Shown: one piece after another, positions 57,443 through 64,000 of the stretch
Position numbering within the stretch: position 1 is the stretch's first letter
How the letters are laid out: the number at the start of each line of letters is the position of its first letter
Assembly: GCA_037974665.1 (NCBI GenBank)
Contig: CM075777.1
Span: 13,477,001 to 13,541,000 of the forward strand
DNA length: 64,000 nt
Origin: Ehretia macrophylla
Lineage: Eukaryota > Streptophyta > Magnoliopsida > Boraginales > Ehretiaceae
Reading direction: 5' to 3'
Made by a program: the position numbers and the translations under genes
Notes under the pieces: model-generated
Database searches by the model: none
Told to the model about the DNA's origin: nothing
Seen by the model: the letters and a program-made list of their open reading frames with translations, nothing else

Positions 57443-59070
57443 ACATCCCTAAACCTTAACCTTGCTTGTCCTCAAGCAAGACTACTTTAAAGCACACATA
57501 TTCAAAAGTCAAAACCTCAAGATTTTGCAAGTTCAAATTCGAAATCTGATGAATGAAACTTTATTCATAACCTTTGTCAAAATGGGTTCATGAGAAAATG
57601 TAATCCACCTCTCTTTACAAGTTCACAAATAAATGACAAAAACAATAAGAGAACCTTTAAAATAGTTTTCAAAAATTGCAACTCTTTCAGAATTAATCTA
57701 TCAATTGCTTTGGAGTAAGTATTCAAAAGAAAACTAAGCAAATTAAGTTCAAACATTCTCATCTTTCATAATATATAAATAGACTTAGACTTTGATACTC
57801 TTACCCATTTGTAATCAAACCCTTGATCATGTATTCACACTTTTTATTTGCCAAAATAAAAAGTACAATACAAAACTATCTCTTTGTAGTGCTTAGTTTC
57901 CTTTGCTTTCTGAATATCCCATGTAGCGGGCTTTAAGGCCAACAATCCCCTTCCATTATGATTGAAGATGCCAGGTTTCAAAGGGACCCTTACGTGCCTT
58001 AATCACCCGAGATATCCAGGCTTGAAACCTTACACTATAGCACATATACCAAATTACAATGTCTTGGATAGTGGTGCTTAGAGATTTACAACATATTTAT
58101 ACCAAAAATTTATTCAACAGTAAATGTATTTATAACTCTTTTTCTTTTTCTCTTTTTAATTGTTTTCTTTGTTTTTCTTTTTCTTTTTTTTCTTTTTATT
58201 TTTTTCTTTTTTCAGAGTGTACATACAGACAGTGGAGCATAACATAAATGTACAGACATGGCATTAGGATTTAGGTTTCAATCACAAGTAGGTTTCATAA
58301 CAAAGAGTAATCCTATCTCACTCTTTTCTCATTCATATATTCATCAATTGAAGAAAAGAACAGCTAAGTTTAACTCATTAATACAGTACTCTAAAGTTTT
58401 TCTTTAGACATTCCTAAGAATTTTTCACAATACATACCTAAAAACACAAGTCCTCAAATTATCTAACTCATTCTCCTGTAAACAAGTAAGGCAGCAAATT
58501 ACTATTTCTCATGAAAATAGTGTGTTTCTTACATATTTTTGAAAAAATTGTATCATGCAACACTTTGTACCCCCACACAAAAACTTTGCTTGTCCTCAAG
58601 CAAATAGCAATGTAAAACGAGTGTGAGTACAATATGTAAGTAATAACGCAAAACAAAAGCTACATCCCCAAACCTATGGTTTGCTAACTTATCAGCACAT
58701 GTGAATTAGGCTTAAAGGAAAATGTAGAAGTAAGGAAAGAAATCACCTGATTCGTATCAATTTAAATGTTTGATGAAAAATGTGTCTACCATCTTTGTCA
58801 AAAGATAGATAATTCTGCAACCTCATTAAAGATTAGTAGACAAAACAGTTTAAGATTATCATCAATTTCAATCAATTATGAACATGCTGCTACAAGTACG
58901 TGAGTAGATTTCAACAAAATTCCTATAAATACATTTAGCAAAAACTAATACGGAGGACTAAAGAAAGCATGAAATCACACATACATAATAAAAATCACGC
59001 AAAAGCATTTTAAAAATCTAGGTTGCCTCCTAGAAGCGCTGAGTTTTACGCCCTCAGCCAGGCACCAATG
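57443..59070 (-). other. M internal 2, 3' non-coding half
   Basis: Homologous to 52412-54019. Contains polypyrimidine run 58137-58217. No ORF recognised. Confidence 0.6.
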
Positions 59071-60564
59071 TTAGAGCCATCTATGTTTAAAGCTCTTCGG
59101 CACATTTTTCCTGATAATCATTTCAGCATAGTTATTGAATGGAAAATGATCATGCAACAAATGATGATACATTATTTCTACAGAACATATCTTTTCCAAG
59201 TCACCTTGAAAAGGTGACAAATCCCATCCCAATGTGATATGTGTGGGAATGTTCATGGATATGTAGATAAGGGCAGTTTTGTGTTGTAAAACAGTGTGTC
59301 CCAATTTCAATTGGTCAACCCATAGATTAGAAGTATCTAACATATTGTTCAGAAATGGGTCAAATCCAACAGGTGTTAAGAAGGATGGATGAATTAAAGT
59401 AGACTCAATAGACTCGTCCTAAAAGAGTGAAGACTCTAAGGAAGTGTGTACACTCATCTTCCTTTAAGAGGAATCAAAGTCGGGTTGAGTCATAACATTA
59501 ATAAGGTTATCCTTTCCTTCTATGTGAGGCATTTCATCATTTTTCTCAAATTCATTTTCCCTATCAGATGTCTCCCAAATAATCTCTCTCATTTCATTAG
59601 TCTGTTCACATGGTATTTCATCAAAGAGGTTCATAACAGACTGAATGTGTTGATTTAAAGATTGAAGCATGCGAGCATTAGATTCAGCAAGTAGATAAAG
59701 TTGGTCATAATTGTCATTAGATTTGGGAGAAGCAGAGTCAATCAAATCAGCCTGTTGATCATTTTGTTTGAAAAGATTAATGATATGATCAACAGAAGAT
59801 TCAGATTGAAAGGGTGTAGGGACTTGACTTTCAAAGATTTGAGAAAAATTTTCTTGTCTCCAAGGTGATGACTGGTTTTGCCAACTTGGAGTGTGTGCCT
59901 CAAACATGTTATCTACCTCATTTCTAGTGTTTCATTTTCTACCCACATTATATCCACTAAACACTTCTTTTTCCTCAACAACCCGGTTTTTGAGAGGTTC
60001 GTGATGAATGAAATTATATTGGTCTGATGAACTCAGAACATGTTGAATAGGATGCTTGTCTTTTTCCCAACCATTTATGCTCTCTACTAATTGACCAATT
60101 TGGTCTTGTAGTCTATCTATGGATTGGTGGTTAGATTTGGCGAGTTGGACAAGTTGGCCGAACTTGTCATCGAAGTTTGGTTCAGAAGAAGTGAATTCAA
60201 CCGAGTTAGGATCGCAAAGGTTTTGTTTGAAAGAATTACTTTGAAAGCTTTGGCAAAACTCGACAGAATTAGGGTTTTGAAATGCATTTTCTTCAAAATT
60301 TTGAGATAGAAAAGATGCATTATTTTTATCCCAAAAGAAATTTTGATGATTCTGCCACCCCGGGTTTTTTGCATGTGAGTACAAATTTTTGTTTGAAAAA
60401 TAACCCTGAGTAGTAGAATCATGACTATGTAAAAATTGGGGATTTTGGGGACAATTTACAAATGTATGCCCAAATTGAGAACAAATTTCACAAGTATTAG
60501 GGATAGGAGGTTGAGTTGTTTCTTTAAAATCCCATTTATTGGATGAATCATTAAAATGAGTCAT
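59071..60564 (-). pseudogene. Athila-like gag remnant, copy 2
   Basis: One minus-strand frame runs about 498 codons from ATG at 60564 to 59071, broken only by stops at 59932 (TGA), 59464 (TAA) and 59419 (TAG). It contains the knuckle CEICSQFGHTFVNC, YSHAKNPGWQNHQNFFW and LQDQIGQLVESING, then an acidic region (EIIWETSDRENEFEKNDE), then the unrecognised NLWVDQLKLGH part. The TGA and TAG occur at the same places in copy 1, so they predate the tandem duplication or belong to the master element. Confidence 0.7.
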
Positions 60565-60684
60565 ATTTTAATCAATTCATATTTTTCAAACAATTTTTTC
60601 TTTTTTCTTTTTTTGAAAATAAAGTAGATAAAACAAACACTTAAAACAAATTCAATACACTTAATCAAAAACTAAATCGTGCCT

Positions 60685-60701
60685 CCCCGGCAACAGTGCC
60701 A
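60685..60701 (-). other. tRNA-Asp primer-binding site, M internal 2
   Basis: Plus strand CCCCGGCAACAGTGCCA, two changes from tRNA-Asp at positions different from those in internal 1; the two copies together give the perfect site. Confidence 0.85.
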
Positions 60702-60707
60702 AAAACT

Positions 60708-60905
60708 TGATGCGAGCGGGTTGTGTGTTAAAATGTGCGAAATAAACCAAGTTTTAATAACCCGCAAGTGCACGGATCTTTGCAGTGTAGTATGCTTTGA
60801 GTGCGGAATCGTACCATAGGGAGGCTCCTAAGTTAGTTCGGTTGAAGAAGTGTGAGTGAAAGTGTTCTAAATGAGTATTGTAAATTTAAAGACAAATAGA
60901 TTGGT
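60708..60905 (-). repeat. M LTR 3, cut by D
   Basis: First 198 bp of the LTR (plus orientation), homologous to 51062 and 55679 onward; continues after D outside the window. TTGGT (60901-60905) is the expected target duplication of D. Confidence 0.8.
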
Positions 60906-63328
60906 TGTGAAACCCCACTTTTTTGCTTATCTCGTTTTACGTGCTTTACCTCGTTTTTCGTGCATATGATCTGTTTATGTGCTATAGGACCTAGAAAGTT
61001 ATAATTTTGATTTCAATACTCCTAATACGTGCTAAATGTGCATTCATGAAATTTTCATCAAAAACGGAGTCAGAAATTTTATCGTCGATTTTCAGTGAAT
61101 AGTGTTTTCGAAACATGTCCGCTATAATTTTGAAACTGGTCTTTTTAACCCTTCTAGACCTAGTCCACGGACTTTAATAGACCTGTGTTTGATGAAAACG
61201 GTTTTAAAATCGGCTTAAGAATTTATTAGGGTTTTTACACCGACTTTTGCGAAAATCGAGTTTTAAGCCGACTCGGGTGAAATTGTTGGAATGTAAAACT
61301 TCTTGTCACCTAAAAATAACTCACTTGAGATATCTTGGGGGTTGCATAATTAATTTTAACTTGGTGAGCACTAAAATGCAATTAAAGTCATTCAAAACAC
61401 AAAAATACCTATTAAAATAACTTTGACTTTAATTAAATAATTGACCTTATAAGCTAATGTCCTCAACACACACTCACACAACACAAAAACACCATCACAC
61501 ACACACACATTGCCGTGAGGTTGAGGAGAGAAAAGAGAAGAGAAAAACTTAAGCTTTCAATCCAATTTTTCAAAGAAAAACCTAGTTTTTGTCCGTGAAA
61601 CTTTGCACCGACTTGGATTCTGCTTGTTGGGCACGCATTGCACGCATTCCTAGGCTTATATCGCATCTAAGGTGAGAGAAAAATTCTAGATCTCAAAATG
61701 TCATTTTTGTGTTTTTGCGTATAAATGAAGATTGAACCGTTAGAATTGTAATATGATGTTAGATTATTGCTCCTTGCATGCTAGGGATCATTATATACTA
61801 ATACTACGAGTTTCTGTCGGATATAGCATAATTTTTATTTTCCGGGTATTTAATTTTGATTAAAATGTTCAAAGTTGATTTAATTGAGTTGCGTTGCTCG
61901 AAATCGATTGCCGTCGATTTCTAAATACTTGATAATTACGTGTTAGCGCTGTTGTAATGCCGAATTTTCGATTACATTGTTTGTGTGAAAATCCAGAAAA
62001 TCCAGCCATGACATCTTAGGGTTTTAGGGTTATCGGGCATGATTTAGAGGTGTTATGGTGGATTTCCGAGAGGGCTAATGTAGTAGGTTGAATGGGTGAG
62101 TGATAGGAACTGATTTGGCAATGTTTGGATTAGTAGATTGTAAGTTATGAATTTTAGAAGTTTAGGTTGTCATTCTTTAATTTCTTGAACGATGCCTTAG
62201 ATGGTTGGGTAGTGTTCGAGTGATGAATGGTGAGTCGTTGTTGAGTAATTTAGGGTTTAATTATGTATATTATGCATGTCCGGTTAGATGGCCTACTTTG
62301 TCATCTAACTACGTTGTTTGTTGTTTAATTTAATATTGATGTTATTGATTGATTATTATTGAATGCGGGAATCGGGCACTCTTGTTGCTGATCTCCCAAT
62401 TGATTGATTGATTTATGCTTGCATGATGATTGATGAATATGGAGTCTTGGTATGTGTGTGCCACCTCTCGGGCAGCGTCGGGCTGTCGGGTTGATAACGG
62501 CATGACTGCCATAGGCTACCCCCAGCTCGCATGACGGAGATGTCATGGAGGGAAGGGGCTAGTGAGGTACCTCGGGTGCGTGAGTAATGGGGAGTTATAA
62601 GAAGAACGGTTGAGATCGTGATGGCGTTTGGAGCTACACCAAATAGAGTATCCTTATTGATTGGTTATATAGTTATGTGATGATAGCATTATTTATGTGA
62701 TTATTGTTGTTGTGTGTTTACTTGCTCAAAGGACTAAATCCAAGGAGCGTAGTGAATACTGTCGAGATCTATCGAATCCCCACTGGGCTTATGTATATAA
62801 GCTCACTCTCTATTAATGCATGTTTCAGGTGTACTTTCACAAGATTACGGGTACGTGCCTCCTGAAGAGGAGAATGTGGAAAATGTGCCTTTCGTGGATG
62901 AGTCATATGTCCCTGAGTCTTATCCATGATTCTATGTTGTTAAACGTTATGTATATTAGCTTAATGGACTTTTATATGCTTTACGGTTCTTAGTGTAATA
63001 GTTGTTTAAAAGATGATGATCCAAACGATGTTAATTTAGTGGCTTCCTTTTGTCTATGGTTAAATTGTAGTTGTGTCTCAACTTACTTTTGAAATGTATG
63101 ATAAAGTTGAGGTATTGTATGTCATGTTGGAACGGAGGCGTATAACGAGGATGTTTTATTGTATAATATGGTTGTGTTGTATGTTGTTGTTTGCATTGAG
63201 GAATTACTGGATGTATGATGTTTAATGAGGTTGGTTTAGAACCTCGGAAATCTGTTTACTGTCGTTATGCCGCCGAAATTCCGTTGCGTCCTGACTGATC
63301 GTAGGTGGGGTCGAGTTGGGGCGTGACA
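60906..63328 (+). repeat. D left LTR
   Basis: 2,423 bp, TGTGAAACCCCAC to GGGGCGTGACA. Donor-like TAAG|GTGAGAG at 61672; acceptor-like TTTCAG at 62823-62828. Stem-loops: SL1 62283-62309 (GTTAGAT/ATCTAAC), SL4 62784-62804 (GGGCTTA/TAAGCTC). Confidence 0.9.
62828..62929 (+). other. candidate terminal exon, acidic micro-ORF (D LTR)
   Basis: 33 codons: GVLSQDYGYVPPEEENV, ENV, PFVDESYVPESYP, TGA. Versus B: third-position changes in several codons, one 9-nt in-frame insertion. The upstream ATG present in B and C is out of frame here because one base is missing before the acceptor, which argues for splicing rather than that ATG. Confidence 0.45.
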
Positions 63329-63335
63329 GTTTAAG

Positions 63336-63347
63336 TGGTATCAGAGC
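63336..63347 (+). other. primer-binding site of D
   Basis: TGGTATCAGAGC seven bases after the LTR. The leader that follows to 63598 has TATGTGAT-type repeats. Confidence 0.9.
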
Positions 63348-63598
63348 TCATGTTAGTTGTCAGCCGGGGTATTCTCGGAATGTGGGTAATGGTCTTAGCA
63401 TGAAATATGTATGAAAGGAAAGAAAAATGAAATATGTATTGGTATGATTAATTGATTAAGTGATTATGTGATTTAAGTGCTTATGTGATTATGTGATCAA
63501 TTTGTTTATGTGTTTTATATGAGTTTGTTATTTATGTGGTAATAGTTGTTTATAACCTGTCTACGTGCTATAACTGTGCTAACTCTTTGATTAGTAGA

Positions 63599-64000
63599 AT
63601 GGCCGGTCGACCGAGAACCAGAGGTAGGTCTGAGTTGACTGATGAGACTCCGAGTAATGTGGCACCGGGCCGTGACGGGGGTGATGACCGATTTGGAGCA
63701 GCTATGGAGCAGATTGCAGAGTTAGTGGCTAGTCAGGCACAGTTATTAGCAGGGCAGGCTGCCCAGAATCAGGCTATGCAGGCTCAGCTTCTGAATATTC
63801 AATGTGGTAACCACGGGCGTGGTACCCTGAAGGATTTTTTAGGATATCACCCACCGAGATTTCAGGGGGAGCCGGATGATAGGAAGGCGGAGGTATGGAT
63901 TAGCAAGTTGGAGAAGATTTATGATCCACTTGGCTATACTGATGAGCAGAAAGTCTCTTTTGCCGTGTATTTGTTAGATGACGAGGCAGAGGAGTGGTGG
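63599..64000 (+). CDS. gag: gag of chromovirus D, 5' part, open to window end
   Basis: 134 codons without a stop from ATG at 63599 (MAGRPRTRGRSEL) to DDEAEEWW at the last base. Homologous to the broken gag of B, without B's stops: CAG is intact where B has TAG at 24813. A retrotransposon capsid precursor; the N-terminal part is basic and Gln/Ala-rich (QNQAMQAQLLN), followed by the conserved GTLKDFLGYHPPRFQGEPDD and WISKLEKIYDPLGYTDEQK. Start chosen because it follows the leader repeats exactly as in B and the vestigial C gag. Probably the most intact coding sequence in the window; the knuckles and pol lie beyond. Confidence 0.8.
   Translation, partial: MAGRPRTRGRSELTDETPSNVAPGRDGGDDRFGAAMEQIAELVASQAQLLAGQAAQNQAMQAQLLNIQCGNHGRGTLKDFLGYHPPRFQGEPDDRKAEVWISKLEKIYDPLGYTDEQKVSFAVYLLDDEAEEWW

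Larger units (their letters stand above)
51062..60905 (-). mobile_element. Tandem Athila-like non-autonomous element M: LTR-int-LTR-int-LTR
   Basis: Three LTRs in the same minus orientation (51062-52411, 55679-57442, 60708-60905, the last cut by D) separate two homologous internal regions of 3,267 and 3,265 bp. Each internal region has a tRNA-Asp primer site on its right and a polypurine tract (GGTTTAGGTTTGGGGATGT on minus at 52412-52430) on its left. Inserted into L at GTACC (51057-51061). Gag keeps Athila/Tat-like C-terminal motifs, no pol. The three-LTR structure is what unequal recombination between LTRs would leave. Confidence 0.85.
60906..64000 (+). mobile_element. Gypsy chromovirus D (C-like LTR), 5' part only
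   Basis: Left LTR 60906-63328, primer site 63336-63347, leader, and gag open to the window end. LTR sequence is close to C and more distant from B. Right end not in window, so autonomy cannot be judged. Confidence 0.85.

Overview
This is plant nuclear DNA, and I find no host gene, tRNA or rRNA in it. Essentially all of it is nested LTR retrotransposons. The plant assignment rests on lineages I can recognise: a chromodomain Ty3/gypsy (Tekay/Del-like) polyprotein, an Athila/Tat-like gag primed by tRNA-Asp, initiator-Met-tRNA primer sites (TGGTATCAGAGC), a plant-type DUF4283/zinc-knuckle fossil, and stop codons that look like CHG-methylation decay. Pericentromeric heterochromatin is the likely setting.

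Layout, outermost to innermost. (1) A decayed gypsy element L on the minus strand (about 38907-51061; LTRs at 38907-40781 and 46906 onward) is the oldest substrate. It carries a DUF4283 fossil and two solo LTRs, J (43127-45639) and K (48087-51040). (2) A fragment of another LTR, N (38743-38906), sits in L's 3' LTR. (3) A long-LTR Ty1/copia element R (minus strand, from before base 1 to 38747) landed in N. Its LTRs are 1-5787 (interrupted, cut by the window edge) and 13419-38742 (interrupted), and decayed Gag-PR-INT-RT-RH lies between them. (4) Into R went solo LTR A (855-4729), solo LTR H (6923-9388, minus, inside the RT) and a 23-kb gypsy locus B (14715-37790). (5) B has a nearly complete chromoviral gag-pol (24657-35354) but is itself split by C (16644-23837, non-autonomous, in B's left LTR) and G (27541-33534, non-autonomous, inside B's RNase H). 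(6) To the right, an Athila-like non-autonomous element M is present as a tandem LTR-internal-LTR-internal-LTR array (51062-60905). Its last LTR is cut by D (60906 to beyond 64000), a B/C-type gypsy whose gag is open to the window edge. Most insertions show TG...CA ends and 5-bp target duplications that I could read directly.

The most interesting signal is not an ordinary gene. The long LTRs A, B, C, D, G, H, J, K and L are very different in sequence but share one architecture. There is a leader with a GTGAG/GTAAGT donor-like site. About 1.1-2.2 kb later comes an AG acceptor-like site. Between them lie up to four stem-loops whose loops are conserved while the stems change in a compensatory way. 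Directly after the acceptor a short acidic reading frame is kept in frame between diverged families, with 9-nt in-frame indels and synonymous changes. I read this as a previously unremarked gene-like unit inside the LTRs. The covariation and the frame conservation are visible in the sequence; transcription, splicing and function are inference.
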